The notes below the pieces were generated by a model. The model was not told where the DNA came from. It saw nothing but the letters and a program-made list of their open reading frames with translations, and made no database searches. This document shows positions 23,288 through 31,928 of a stretch of DNA of 39,553 nucleotides, one piece after another. The stretch lies in NCBI GenBank assembly GCA_944376455.1, contig CALWCO010000012.1:1-39553 (forward strand), read 5' to 3'. Both the position numbers and the translations under genes were made by a program. Positions within the stretch are counted from its first letter, which is position 1. Every line of letters starts with the position of its first letter. Origin of the DNA: an uncultured Clostridia bacterium. GTDB lineage: Bacteria > Bacillota > Clostridia > Christensenellales > Borkfalkiaceae.

Positions 23288-24023
23288 AGACATCGAACAG
23301 AAAACCGCCGAAGAGATACAAAAAACTTTCGGCTTTTCCGTCCTGTACGAGGACAACCATATCATCGTGGTCTTGAAGCCGCAGAACGTCGCCTCCTGTC
23401 CCGACGAGAGCCGCGACGACAATCTTTTGGATATGGTGAAGAACTATCTCAAAACCGTCTACAATAAACCGGGGAATGTATATGTCGGTCTGGTGCATCG
23501 GCTGGACCGCCCGACGGGCGGGGTCATGGTATATGCCAAGACCTCGAAGGCCGCTTCCCGCCTTTCGGAGGGGCTCCGCCACGGGGATTTCGAAAAGCGT
23601 TATCTCGCCGTCCTGTGCGGCACGTTCGAAACCGAGCGCGGCACGCTCACCGATTATCTGAAAAAAAATCCCGTCAACAATATGGTATACATCTGCACCC
23701 AAGGCGACGAAGGGGCGAAAGAGGCATCTTTGGATTACGCCGTTTTACAGGAGCGGGACAGATACACGCTGGCGGAGATCCGCCTGCATACGGGCAGGAG
23801 CCACCAGATCCGCGTGCAGATGGCGGGGGCGTCCCATCCCGTATTCGGGGATATGCGTTACGGCGGGCCGAATGCGCAGAAGGGAAAGCTCGCGCTTTGG
23901 GCGTACTCTCTGAGCTTCACCCATCCCGTGCTCAAAGAGCGTATGCGCTTCATCGCTCTGCCTTCCGAGGAAGAAGTCCCCTGGAAAAACTTTGATTTGT
24001 CGGCCGTCGGAAAAGTCAGATGA
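23280..24023 (+). CDS. RluA-family pseudouridine synthase
   Basis: A 247-aa enzyme that isomerises uridine to pseudouridine in rRNA or tRNA. The catalytic motif HRLDRPTGGVMVYAKT (catalytic Asp near 77) and the later RLHTGRSHQIRVQMA and HPVFGDMRYG motifs are all present. No N-terminal S4 domain is visible; the start is MNEDIEQKT. ATG 23280 overlaps the methyltransferase stop, with GGAGGG about 11 nt upstream. The specific site (RluA, RluC or RluD-like) is not determinable. The last conserved segment before the C-terminus, LWAYSLSFTHP, is normal for the family. Confidence 0.95.
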   Translation: MNEDIEQKTAEEIQKTFGFSVLYEDNHIIVVLKPQNVASCPDESRDDNLLDMVKNYLKTVYNKPGNVYVGLVHRLDRPTGGVMVYAKTSKAASRLSEGLRHGDFEKRYLAVLCGTFETERGTLTDYLKKNPVNNMVYICTQGDEGAKEASLDYAVLQERDRYTLAEIRLHTGRSHQIRVQMAGASHPVFGDMRYGGPNAQKGKLALWAYSLSFTHPVLKERMRFIALPSEEEVPWKNFDLSAVGKVR

Positions 24024-24081
24024 AAATGTGTGAAAAATTTGTAAAATGTAAATATATGTGGCAAAATGCCGCAAAATGCGT

Positions 24082-24110
24082 TTGACAAATTTTCTGTTCC
24101 ATAGTAAAAT
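24082..24110 (+). promoter_or_regulatory. Promoter of the surface protein gene
   Basis: TTGACA at 24082-24087, 17-nt spacer, TAAAAT at 24105-24110; start near 24117, leader of about 43 nt. A direct repeat of GCAAAATGC lies just upstream (24062-24079). Confidence 0.85.
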
Positions 24111-24159
24111 AGAATTCGTATTTGTATAAAAACACTCAATTCCTTTGCGGAGTATAAGC

Positions 24160-26433
24160 ATGAACACAAAAAAATTACGTTTAACGGCTTTTTTCATCGC
24201 GCTTGCATTGTTCGCGGCGTCTGTTGCGGGACTTTTTCTGTCCCGCATTTCGGCATCTGCCGCACCCTATAACGCGGCAACCCTTTTTGCCACGTCGACG
24301 AGAAGCGAAGTGATCGCGGAAGCGAACGAGAACATGAAATTCTCCTTTGAAGGCACGACGAACAATGCCGTCAATTACAACCGCAACCTCGCTTACAAAT
24401 GGTTCAGCATGGACGAAGATTCGTCTGCGGAGGAGCCGACGGAAAATTATCTCTCTTTGGCTTTCTCGTTTGAACAGCCTGCGACGTTCGAGACCTTCAC
24501 CGTCACTTTCCAGTCCGCGGAGAACAGTAAGAGTGCAGACGACGTAACGGAAAATCAGATCGTATTCTTCAACGAAAACGGCACATATTCCGTGGCTGTC
24601 CGCAACGATGACGATGCGGACGTTGCCGATGCCGATCTCGACAAGACCGTTCTCACTTCTTTGGGCGACGTTACCGTTTCCTTCGGTGCGGGCGCAAAAT
24701 CGGGTGAATATGCCGTCAGGATCACTGTCGACAGCCAAACCGTCGACGGAACTTTCACCAATATCCGCGGTTCCTATGCGCAGTATACGGCGTCCGAACT
24801 GGTGCCGCTCTCCTTTGCGGCGAAACTGCCTGCGGAGGACAGCGCGGCGACCGTGGTGTCGCTTGTCTCTTTGAACGGACAGGGGTTCCTGCTCAATGAA
24901 GACGCACAGGTCGTGGACGACACGCCGCCCGTGCTCGTCGTCAACGACGACATCAAGACGTTCGTTCTCGGCACGAGCCTGCTCAACAGCTTTTCTTATG
25001 CGAGCATCGATGTATGCGATTCCACAGTGACGCGTACGGCCACATATTATCAGTATACTTCCGAAGATACCGAGCCCGAGTACACTTCTTTGACCACCAG
25101 CGTCAGAATTATGGACAAGGAGCTGTATGCCGAACGCGGTTATGAACTCGTATCCGTCCGTTTCGTTCTCAACGACGACGACAATAACCAGGAGGAATAT
25201 TTCCTGTCCTGGTATGCGGAGGACCGTGCGGACGACGTGGTGACGGAAAGCGGCATGGACGGGGTGGAATTTCTCAAAGTCATGCGTGACGATCAGGCGC
25301 CTGCCTATACCTGCATTGAAAACGCCAACACCGCCGCTCAGACGTTCGTCGAGAACCAGGCTTATCTCGATTACGTCGCAGACGTAGAGCTCGCATCCGA
25401 AGACCTTCGCGCGGGCAACGGGTATTATTTCTATCTGCCCTCACTCGAGGACCTGATTGCCGACAACGACACGCCGTACACGGGATTGAACTTCACGATC
25501 TATTATAAATCGGACGCAAGCGAATCGGCAAGCACCCGTTCCAACCTCTCCTATGACGAATTGGAGATTCCCGTCAGCGCGACGGGCGGCTACATCTTCA
25601 AGGTCGTTGCCACGGACAAGCAGGGCAACGCCATGAAGTTCTATGACAAGAACGGCAACCTCGTCACCGTCGATTCGGATACCGTCTGGGATATCGACGT
25701 CATTCCTTCTTTCAGCTTCTATGTGGAAAACAAAGGCCTGGAAGTGGAAAAGACCGAAGAGCTGACGTATGCCTATGTGTACAGCAATTATACGATCGAG
25801 GACATCGAAGTCAAGGGATTGAGCGGCTATGAAAGCAAATATTCCCTCTATTATCTGGACGGTGTGTCCGCGAATACGATCGATTATGCAACGTTGATTT
25901 CTTTCGCCAACGAATGTTATGAAGACGGAATCGATGTCAAGGAGTTCAAAGCGAAACTTGCGGAAAAGACGGGGGTGGATTTGTCCGACGCCGAAATGCG
26001 CAAGATCAGCGAATGGGACGACAACGGTCCCGCCGATGAGGACGACGAAGGTTGGGAAACGCATGACAATCGTTATTCCTGGCGCACAAGTTCCCGCAGC
26101 TTCACGCCGCAGGAGAGCGGATATTACATCATGTTCGTCGAACTTGCCGACAGCGAAGTTTCTGGCAGCGTGTATGCCTATCAGATCGTCTATGCTTCCA
26201 GTGAAGTTGACCAGGTTTACGGCGAAACCTACTGGATCGAGAACAACGTAGTTACCGTAGTATTCATTGTCATTGCCGTGATTTCCGCGATTGCGTTGTT
26301 GGTGATCTGGATCACTTTCCCTGCAGAGGAAAAGGCTGGTAAAGGCGGAAACGCCAAAGCCGCCGGCGGCAAATTTGCGGATAAGCGCAAGAATACGTCC
26401 GAAAATAAAAAATCCGGAACGGACAAGAAATAA
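24160..26433 (+). CDS. Large membrane-anchored extracellular protein of unknown function
   Basis: A 757-aa protein with a signal peptide (1-36: MNTKKLRLTAFFIALALFAA then SASA), an acidic ectodomain of about 660 residues, one membrane helix (about 697-720) and a Lys-rich cytoplasmic tail. The ectodomain is beta-rich with many Asp/Glu/Thr/Tyr residues and looks built of Ig-like or carbohydrate-binding-like modules (DTPPVLVVNDD near 260, and a YIFKVVATDKQGN segment near 485 typical of such folds), but I do not recognise a family or an LPXTG sorting signal. GGAG lies about 9 nt before ATG 24160. It has its own promoter and a strong terminator, so it is a single-gene unit. The charged linker EWDDNGPADEDDEGW near 615-629 recalls a calcium-binding or spacer region. 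Confidence 0.85.
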   Translation: MNTKKLRLTAFFIALALFAASVAGLFLSRISASAAPYNAATLFATSTRSEVIAEANENMKFSFEGTTNNAVNYNRNLAYKWFSMDEDSSAEEPTENYLSLAFSFEQPATFETFTVTFQSAENSKSADDVTENQIVFFNENGTYSVAVRNDDDADVADADLDKTVLTSLGDVTVSFGAGAKSGEYAVRITVDSQTVDGTFTNIRGSYAQYTASELVPLSFAAKLPAEDSAATVVSLVSLNGQGFLLNEDAQVVDDTPPVLVVNDDIKTFVLGTSLLNSFSYASIDVCDSTVTRTATYYQYTSEDTEPEYTSLTTSVRIMDKELYAERGYELVSVRFVLNDDDNNQEEYFLSWYAEDRADDVVTESGMDGVEFLKVMRDDQAPAYTCIENANTAAQTFVENQAYLDYVADVELASEDLRAGNGYYFYLPSLEDLIADNDTPYTGLNFTIYYKSDASESASTRSNLSYDELEIPVSATGGYIFKVVATDKQGNAMKFYDKNGNLVTVDSDTVWDIDVIPSFSFYVENKGLEVEKTEELTYAYVYSNYTIEDIEVKGLSGYESKYSLYYLDGVSANTIDYATLISFANECYEDGIDVKEFKAKLAEKTGVDLSDAEMRKISEWDDNGPADEDDEGWETHDNRYSWRTSSRSFTPQESGYYIMFVELADSEVSGSVYAYQIVYASSEVDQVYGETYWIENNVVTVVFIVIAVISAIALLVIWITFPAEEKAGKGGNAKAAGGKFADKRKNTSENKKSGTDKK

Positions 26434-26459
26434 CAGATCCGATCAGGAATGAAACATTG

Positions 26460-26498
26460 CCCCGCCCGCGCCATAAGCGCGGGCGGGGTGGTGTTTTT
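26460..26498 (+). terminator. Terminator of the surface protein gene
   Basis: CCCCGCCCGCGC (26460-26471) and GCGCGGGCGGGG (26477-26488) pair perfectly around CATAA, followed by TGGTG and seven T. Confidence 0.92.
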
Positions 26499-26699
26499 TT
26501 ATGCCCTGTCGTCTTTTCTAAAAAATTTTTCAGTCGAACAGCCTGTCAGGATGTCCTGTCCGTGCCTGTAAATGCACAGCGTTTTCCGATTTCGCCCTTT
26601 TTCGCGCGCGACATATAAATATATAGATTTTCTTATTTTCAAGCCTTTGTGTATTCAAAAAATTTTTTGTTTTTTTATTGAATTTTTCCCTTCAATCGT
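26499..26699. other. Intergenic region upstream of feo
   Basis: About 200 bp without a gene. Near its end an inverted repeat ATTGAA (26677-26682) and TTCAAT (26691-26696) sits directly upstream of the feo -35 box and could bind a regulator. Confidence 0.35.
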
Positions 26700-26728
26700 T
26701 TGACAAAATTCCCCAAATGTATTATCAT
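26700..26728 (+). promoter_or_regulatory. feo operon promoter
   Basis: TTGACA at 26700-26705, 17-nt spacer, TATCAT at 26723-26728; start near 26735. Confidence 0.85.
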
Positions 26729-26735
26729 ATAGAAA

Positions 26736-26755
26736 AAGTTGCATTAAGCAAACTT
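26736..26755. promoter_or_regulatory. Candidate metal-regulator operator over the feo start point
   Basis: AAGTTGCATTAAGCAAACTT is an imperfect palindrome with 5-bp outer arms (AAGTT/AACTT) and an inner GC/GC pair. It begins at about +2 relative to the predicted start, a position suited to repression. Size and layout recall DtxR/MntR-type boxes; which regulator binds is not known. Confidence 0.45.
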
Positions 26756-26774
26756 TTTATGAAAGGAGAAAGAT

Positions 26775-26987
26775 ATGCCACTGGTAACGGCCCCGACGGA
26801 TCGGGAATTGAAGATCATCAAGGTATTTGCGGACGGAGAGACCAAGCGGCACCTGGAAAACCTGGGAATATTGCCGGGCGGGACATTGAGCATCGTCAAG
26901 TCCGAAGGGGGGAACGTGATTGTCAAAGTGAAGGACGGCAGGGTGGCGCTCAACCGTCAGCTGGCGACCAAGATCTTTGTGGCGTGA
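26775..26987 (+). CDS. feoA: FeoA-type protein, first copy
   Basis: A 70-aa SH3-like FeoA protein, encoded first in the iron operon. It shows the family pattern of an N-terminal strand, the ETKRHLENLGILPGGTLSIV segment, and a C-terminal RVALNRQLATKIFV strand. FeoA proteins bind FeoB or its partners and are required for ferrous iron uptake. AGGAG lies about 8 nt before ATG 26775. It is followed 63 bp later by a second FeoA gene; one may act on FeoB and the other as a homo- or hetero-oligomer partner. Confidence 0.9.
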   Translation: MPLVTAPTDRELKIIKVFADGETKRHLENLGILPGGTLSIVKSEGGNVIVKVKDGRVALNRQLATKIFVA

Positions 26988-27050
26988 ATTTATTTTACGG
27001 AATTTTAAGGGTTATAAATTCAATATCAATATACAGGAGAGTTTTTTCTG

Positions 27051-27284
27051 ATGGAAAAATATTTAAACGAATTTGTCGTCGGAGAAAAGGGCGTGGTGAA
27101 AAAGATCACGGCAGAAGGTAAGATCAAGCGTCGGCTCTTTGACATGGGCGTGACGCCGCGCGTCGAAATTCTGATGCGCAAGGTCGCGCCGCTGGGGGAT
27201 CCCATCGAGGTGAACATCCGCGGCTATGAACTGACGTTGCGCAAGAGCGAAGCGCAGTGCGTGCTTATGGAGGTGGAAGGTTAA
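27051..27284 (+). CDS. feoA: FeoA-type protein, second copy
   Basis: A 77-aa FeoA protein: EFVVGEKGVVKKI, KRRLFDMGVTPRVEILMRK, APLGDPIEVNIRGYELTLRKSEA (the classic GDPIEV-RG-LRK pattern). This copy is closer to standard FeoA than the first. AGGAGAG lies about 11 nt before ATG 27051. Its stop codon is 1 nt before the feoB start, so translation is coupled. Two FeoA genes before FeoB are common in Clostridia. Confidence 0.93.
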   Translation: MEKYLNEFVVGEKGVVKKITAEGKIKRRLFDMGVTPRVEILMRKVAPLGDPIEVNIRGYELTLRKSEAQCVLMEVEG

Positions 27285-27285
27285 A

Positions 27286-29547
27286 ATGAACTTTGCATTG
27301 GCAGGAAATCCCAATTGCGGCAAGACGACGCTCTTCAATGCACTGACGGGCAGCACCGCGCACGTCGGCAACTGGCCGGGCGTAACGGTCGATAAGCGGG
27401 AGGGGACGTATAAAAAGCTGGAAGAGAAAGTGCAGATCGTCGATTTGCCCGGCATTTATTCCCTTTCGCCGTACACCCCCGAAGAGGTTATATCGAGAAA
27501 CTATATTCTGGACGAACACCCCGATTGCGTCATCAATATCGTTGATGCGACCAACTTGGAGCGCAATCTCTATCTGACGACGCAGATATTGGAAATCGAC
27601 GTTCCCGTGATCATCGCCCTGAACATGGCGGACGTATTGGAAAAGAGCGGGGACAGGGTGGACGTAAAGACGTTGGAAGAAAAGATCGGCGTGCCCGTGG
27701 TATCCGTTTCCGCGCTCAAACAGCAGGGGCTCGACGAACTGATGCAACGCGCCTATGCCGCAGCGAAAACCCCGCGCGAGGGCACGACAGTCCTGCAGGA
27801 CTCGGCGCTCGTTCATCTCATCCGCGACGTAAAGATCGCGCTTGCGGGGCAGAACGTGGCGTCACCGCTCTTCCACGCGATCAAGCTGGTGGAAGGGGAC
27901 GAACTGGAAACCGAGGCGCATGCTTCCACGGTGAAGATGGTGGAGGAGTTCAAGAAAACCTTTACGGACGATACGTTCGGCGACGATTTTGAAGCGCTGG
28001 TTGCCGATGCGCGGTATAGTTACATATCCAAATATTTCGCATCCGCATTGCACAAAAAGAGCGCGCAAGCGCTGACGAAGAGCGATAAGGCGGACAGAGT
28101 GCTCACCAACCGTTGGGGCGGAATTCCCATATTCCTCGTTATTCTGTTTGCCATCTTCCATTTGACGTTTTCCGAGAACTTTCTCTTCCTGAACGGATTC
28201 GGCGACGGATGGATGCCCACATTGGAAGAATTGGGCATGGATATGGACAATTTCGGCGTACAGATCCTTGCATGCGTGTACGACGGGACGGTATACTCAC
28301 CCGGCGTGATCATCAATAACCTCTGGAACAACGTCATCGTCGGCAATATTTTCGGCCTGATTTCCGGCGGCGTGGAGACCATCGGCATCGATTGGCTGGT
28401 GGGATTCATCAATAACGGCATTTTAGAGGGCTTGGCGGCCGTTCTGTCGTTTTTGCCGCAGATCCTCGTACTGTTTCTGTTCTTTTCCATTCTGGAAGAC
28501 AGCGGCTACATGGCGCGCGTGGCGTTCATCCTCGACAGGCTTTTCGGTAAATTCGGCCTTTCGGGCCGGGCGTTCATGCCCATGATCATGGGCTTCGGCT
28601 GTTCCGTTCCCGCCATGATCAATACCCGCACGCTGGCGGACGAAAAGGAACGCACGGCAACCGTGCGCGTCATTCCGTTCTTCTCCTGTGGCGCAAAATT
28701 ACCCATTTTGACCGCAATAGCGGGCGCCATCGTCGTGCAATTCGGCGTCGGCAATGCCGATTTCATTACATTCGGTATGTACATACTCGGCGTGGCGACG
28801 GCCGTCGTCGCGGTGCTCGTCATGCGCAACACGACCATGCGCGGGGAAGTGCCTCCGTTCATTATGGAGTTGCCCGCATATCACCTGCCGCAGTTCACGT
28901 CCCTGATGCTCCATCTGTGGGATAAATGCAAGCACTTCATCAAGAAGGCGTTCACGGTCATTTTCGCATCGACCATCGTCATCTGGTTCGTGTCGCATTT
29001 CTCCTTCGATTGGAAATTTTTAACCGACGAACAGATCAACGAGAGCATTCTTGCGAACGTGGGAATGTTGTTGCAGCCGATCTTTACCCCGCTCGGGTTC
29101 GGCGTACAGTTGCAAAACTGGGGTTGGGTATTCGTCGTTGCGGCCATTACCGGCCTCATTGCCAAGGAAAACGTCATTGCGACGTTCGGCGTGTTGGCGG
29201 CGTGCGTTTTGGGCGAAGCGTTGCCCGAGGACGAAGCGGGCGTGACCTATGTCGTTGCCATGATCGAAGCGACGGGCGTAACCGTTCCCGCGCTCATCGC
29301 GTTCATCGCCTTCAACATGACCACCATTCCCTGTTTCGCGGCGGTCGCAACGGCGCGAGCCGAGCTTCCCGCCCGCAAGACCTTCAACTGGACATTGGTG
29401 TTCTGGGTTGTGACTTCTTACATCGTCGGCGCGGCGGTCTACACCGTCGGATCCTGGTGGTGGACGATCTTCTTATGGCTGATCGCCGTGGCGCTCGTCG
29501 CCGTCGGGATCGTGCTGTTCAATCGCCGCAAAAAGGCGGGGGTGTGA
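27286..29547 (+). CDS. feoB: Ferrous iron transporter FeoB
   Basis: The Fe(II) transporter, 753 aa. The N-terminal G domain has G1 GNPNCGKTT (7-15), G3 DLPG (46-49), G4 NMAD (around 108-111) and G5 VSAL. A helical GDI-like region follows, then a membrane domain with the Gate motifs GFGCSVPAMINTRTL (about 440) and FFSCGAKLPIL (about 466). The C-terminal membrane helices end in a short basic tail. The cytosolic G domain hydrolyses GTP to drive or gate uptake. Coupled to feoA upstream; the Cys-rich gene begins 1 nt after its stop. Induction under iron limitation is likely through the operator near 26736. Confidence 0.97.
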   Translation: MNFALAGNPNCGKTTLFNALTGSTAHVGNWPGVTVDKREGTYKKLEEKVQIVDLPGIYSLSPYTPEEVISRNYILDEHPDCVINIVDATNLERNLYLTTQILEIDVPVIIALNMADVLEKSGDRVDVKTLEEKIGVPVVSVSALKQQGLDELMQRAYAAAKTPREGTTVLQDSALVHLIRDVKIALAGQNVASPLFHAIKLVEGDELETEAHASTVKMVEEFKKTFTDDTFGDDFEALVADARYSYISKYFASALHKKSAQALTKSDKADRVLTNRWGGIPIFLVILFAIFHLTFSENFLFLNGFGDGWMPTLEELGMDMDNFGVQILACVYDGTVYSPGVIINNLWNNVIVGNIFGLISGGVETIGIDWLVGFINNGILEGLAAVLSFLPQILVLFLFFSILEDSGYMARVAFILDRLFGKFGLSGRAFMPMIMGFGCSVPAMINTRTLADEKERTATVRVIPFFSCGAKLPILTAIAGAIVVQFGVGNADFITFGMYILGVATAVVAVLVMRNTTMRGEVPPFIMELPAYHLPQFTSLMLHLWDKCKHFIKKAFTVIFASTIVIWFVSHFSFDWKFLTDEQINESILANVGMLLQPIFTPLGFGVQLQNWGWVFVVAAITGLIAKENVIATFGVLAACVLGEALPEDEAGVTYVVAMIEATGVTVPALIAFIAFNMTTIPCFAAVATARAELPARKTFNWTLVFWVVTSYIVGAAVYTVGSWWWTIFLWLIAVALVAVGIVLFNRRKKAGV

Positions 29548-29548
29548 T

Positions 29549-29851
29549 ATGAGTCCGCTTGAAATCGTCGTCATCGTTCTTACGGTATTGTTCGTTGCGG
29601 CCGTGATCGGCTGGAACGTATATAAAAAAGTAACGGGCAAGGGCGGTTGCGATTGCGGATATGATTGCGGCGGTAGCTGTCAGGGTTGTCACGCCTGCCG
29701 CCGTCCGGCTGACGGACAGTCTTGCCGCAACGGCGGAAAACCAGTCCGCGATACGCATCGGTTGCAGGCTCCCGATGTCGCACGGGAGGGGAAAGCTCCT
29801 GCCGAAGATCGGGATACGCCCGCTTCGGACAGTCAAGAACACAACCCGTAA
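29549..29851 (+). CDS. FeoB-associated Cys-rich membrane protein
   Basis: A 100-aa protein. One N-terminal membrane helix (about 4-24) is followed by KKVTGKGGCDCGYDCGGSC and QGCHACRR, a cluster of seven Cys in about 20 residues. This is the FeoB-associated Cys-rich membrane family, often placed after feoB and thought to bind metal or aid FeoB. Family members usually end soon after the Cys cluster; here a polar, Arg/Asp/Pro-rich tail of about 45 residues continues. The start overlaps the feoB stop region; GGGGGTG just upstream is a weak SD, so coupling is likely. Confidence 0.85.
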   Translation: MSPLEIVVIVLTVLFVAAVIGWNVYKKVTGKGGCDCGYDCGGSCQGCHACRRPADGQSCRNGGKPVRDTHRLQAPDVAREGKAPAEDRDTPASDSQEHNP

Positions 29852-29920
29852 CGACCTCGATGCCGAGCTTGCGGCACATAACACAAACACACGGAAAAAT
29901 TGACTTCCTTTCTTTTCGGA

Positions 29921-29951
29921 CCGGCTCCGTTCCTTTCGGGAACGGAGCCGG
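29921..29951 (+). terminator. feo operon terminator hairpin
   Basis: CCGGCTCCGTTCC (29921-29933) and GGAACGGAGCCGG (29939-29951) pair perfectly (13 bp) around TTTCG, followed only by ATTTCGTT. Confidence 0.75.
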
Positions 29952-29980
29952 ATTTCGTTGTATGATAGAAAAAAGAGCAT

Positions 29981-30015
29981 AAAAAGAAGGAAAAGCGCAA
30001 AGCCTTTCCTTCTCA
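29981..30015 (-). terminator. gpmI terminator (minus strand)
   Basis: On the minus strand GAAGGAAA (arm at 30006-30013) pairs with TTTCCTTC (29986-29993) and is followed by TTTTT (29981-29985). A smaller hairpin (AACGGAC/GTCCGTT, 30036-30055) lies between it and the gpmI stop codon. Confidence 0.75.
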
Positions 30016-30065
30016 AAAAAATCATAGAACGGATGAACGGACGGGATTGTCCGTTTCAAGTTTTT

Positions 30066-31634
30066 TCAGCGGACAATCAGGCTCTTGCCCGTCATTTCTT
30101 TCGGTTGCGGCAGGCCCATCATCTCCAGGAGCGTGGGGGCGAGATCGGCGAGAACGCCGTCCTTGCGCAACGTCACGTTTTTGAGCTCTTCCGATACCAG
30201 AATGACGGGAACGGGATTGGTCGTGTGCGCGGTGAAGGGGGAAACGCCGTCGTCCTCGAGGAGTTTGTCGGCGTTGCCGTGATCGGCCGTCACGAGTGCG
30301 CCGCCTCCCATTTCCAAAATCTTATCGACGACCTTTTTCACACATTCGTCGACGGTGTGCACGGCTTTGACCGCCGCGGGGATAACGCCCGTATGTCCGA
30401 CCATGTCGCAGTTGGCAAAGTTCAGAATGAGCACGTCATATTCTCCCGTGGCGAGTTCTTCCAGGACTTTGTCGGTCACTTCGTAAGCGCTCATTTCGGG
30501 CTTCAGGTCATACGTGGCGACTTTGGGGGAAGGAATGACGATGCGCGTCTCTCCCTCGACGGGGGCCTCCAGTTTCGCATTGAAGAAGAAAGTTACATGC
30601 GCATATTTCTCCGTCTCGGCGATGTGCAACTGTTTCTTGCCGAGAGAGGCGAGATATTGCGGCAGGGTATTGTCGATCTCGTCGGGCGGGAAAGCGACGC
30701 CGACGTTTTCAAAGGAACTGTCATAGACGGCGAAGCCGGTGAATACGGGGTGCAAAAATCCCGTTTTGCGTTCAAACCCGATCTTTTTTCCGTCGGCGGC
30801 GACGGAGGGGAAATTTTCCTGAGAGAACATCCGCGCGATCTGTCTGGCGCGGTCGGGACGGAAGTTGAAGGAAATGATGGAATCGCCCTCTTCCACGAGT
30901 GCGACGGGCTTGCCGTCCTTGCAGATGTTGGTGGGCAGGATGAATTCGTCGGTCACGCCGTCCGCATAGGACTGTTCGATGGCCTGCACGGCATCCGAGG
31001 CGTGCACGCCCGTGCCGAGGGTCATCATATCATAGGCTTTTTCCTCTCTGTCCCAGTTGTTGTCGCGGTCCATGGAGTAATATCTTCCCGAAACGGATGC
31101 AATGACGCCGAACTGAAGTTTGTCCATTTCCGCCTGCAACGAACGCACAAAGTCCGCACCGGACGTGGGCGGTTCGTCTCTGCCGTCCATAAAACAGTGC
31201 ACATAGGCCTGATCGAGCCCGCGCTCCTTTGCCATTTTCAGCAGGGCATAGAGGTGGGTGAGATGGCTGTGCACGCCGCCCGTGGAGCAAAGTCCCCACA
31301 GGTGCAGTTTTTTTCCGTCGGCTTTGGCCGCGTCCATCGGCTTGATGAGGGCGGGGTTTTGGAAAAAGTCGCCGTCCTGAATGGCCTTGGTGATCTTGGT
31401 GAGGTCCTGATATACGATGCGTCCCGCACCGATGTTGAGGTGTCCGACTTCGGAATTGCCCATCTGTCCGTCGGGCAGTCCCACGCTCATGCCGCTCGCG
31501 CCGAGTCGGGCGGAGGGAAATTCCTCTTCGAGCGCATGGATATTTTTGCTCCCGTCGATGGAAATGGCGTTGCCTTTGGAGGCGGCGGCAAGGCCGTAGC
31601 CGTCCATAATGATGATGCCGTAAGGTTTTTTCAT
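30066..31634 (-). CDS. gpmI: 2,3-bisphosphoglycerate-independent phosphoglycerate mutase
   Basis: Interconverts 3- and 2-phosphoglycerate in glycolysis, a Mn-dependent alkaline phosphatase superfamily enzyme. At 522 aa it matches the family length. The N-terminal MDGYG metal Asp, the phospho-Ser motif GQMGNSEVGHLNIGAGR (Ser near 60), HCFMDGRDEPPTS and GRYYSMDRDNNWDR (substrate region), and the late metal site NFANCDMVGHTG and TADHGNAD are all present. ATG 31634 has AGAGG about 12 nt upstream. It is transcribed alone from its own promoter. Confidence 0.98.
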   Translation of the reverse strand: MKKPYGIIIMDGYGLAAASKGNAISIDGSKNIHALEEEFPSARLGASGMSVGLPDGQMGNSEVGHLNIGAGRIVYQDLTKITKAIQDGDFFQNPALIKPMDAAKADGKKLHLWGLCSTGGVHSHLTHLYALLKMAKERGLDQAYVHCFMDGRDEPPTSGADFVRSLQAEMDKLQFGVIASVSGRYYSMDRDNNWDREEKAYDMMTLGTGVHASDAVQAIEQSYADGVTDEFILPTNICKDGKPVALVEEGDSIISFNFRPDRARQIARMFSQENFPSVAADGKKIGFERKTGFLHPVFTGFAVYDSSFENVGVAFPPDEIDNTLPQYLASLGKKQLHIAETEKYAHVTFFFNAKLEAPVEGETRIVIPSPKVATYDLKPEMSAYEVTDKVLEELATGEYDVLILNFANCDMVGHTGVIPAAVKAVHTVDECVKKVVDKILEMGGGALVTADHGNADKLLEDDGVSPFTAHTTNPVPVILVSEELKNVTLRKDGVLADLAPTLLEMMGLPQPKEMTGKSLIVR

Positions 31635-31674
31635 GGATACATTTACCTCTTTGTAAAACTTTTTATCGAATATT

Positions 31675-31703
31675 ATTATATATCAAATGAATATTTTTAG
31701 CAA
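31675..31703 (-). promoter_or_regulatory. gpmI promoter
   Basis: On the minus strand TTGCTA (31703-31698), 17-nt spacer, TATAAT (31680-31675). Confidence 0.8.
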
Positions 31704-31773
31704 CTGTTGCGGCAGGATTTTTTGATAAATATTTGCAGGATGCATCCGTAACGGAGAAATATTTTCCGTCAAA

Positions 31774-31820
31774 CAAAGAGCCGCCGCGACCGCATGACAA
31801 TGCGGCGCGGCGGCTCTTTG
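31774..31820. terminator. Long hairpin after the GH5 gene
   Basis: CAAAGAGCCGCCGC (31774-31787) pairs with GCGGCGGCTCTTTG (31807-31820), and an inner CCGCAT/ATGCGG stem with a GACA loop continues it. It lies about 110 nt past the GH5 stop on the minus strand and upstream of the gpmI promoter; most likely ends GH5 transcription. Confidence 0.6.
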
Positions 31821-31928
31821 TGAGATTTTCCCGCACAAAATGGGTATTTTTCAAAAAAAAATATCCCTTTTTATATTCGGGTACTCATAGAGGAGTCGGA
31901 GTGTTTCCGTTCTGTGATCATGTTTTTT

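Noticed and set aside
29958-31700. A 580-codon plus-strand frame over gpmI
   Set aside because: Antisense shadow of gpmI, also running through its promoter.
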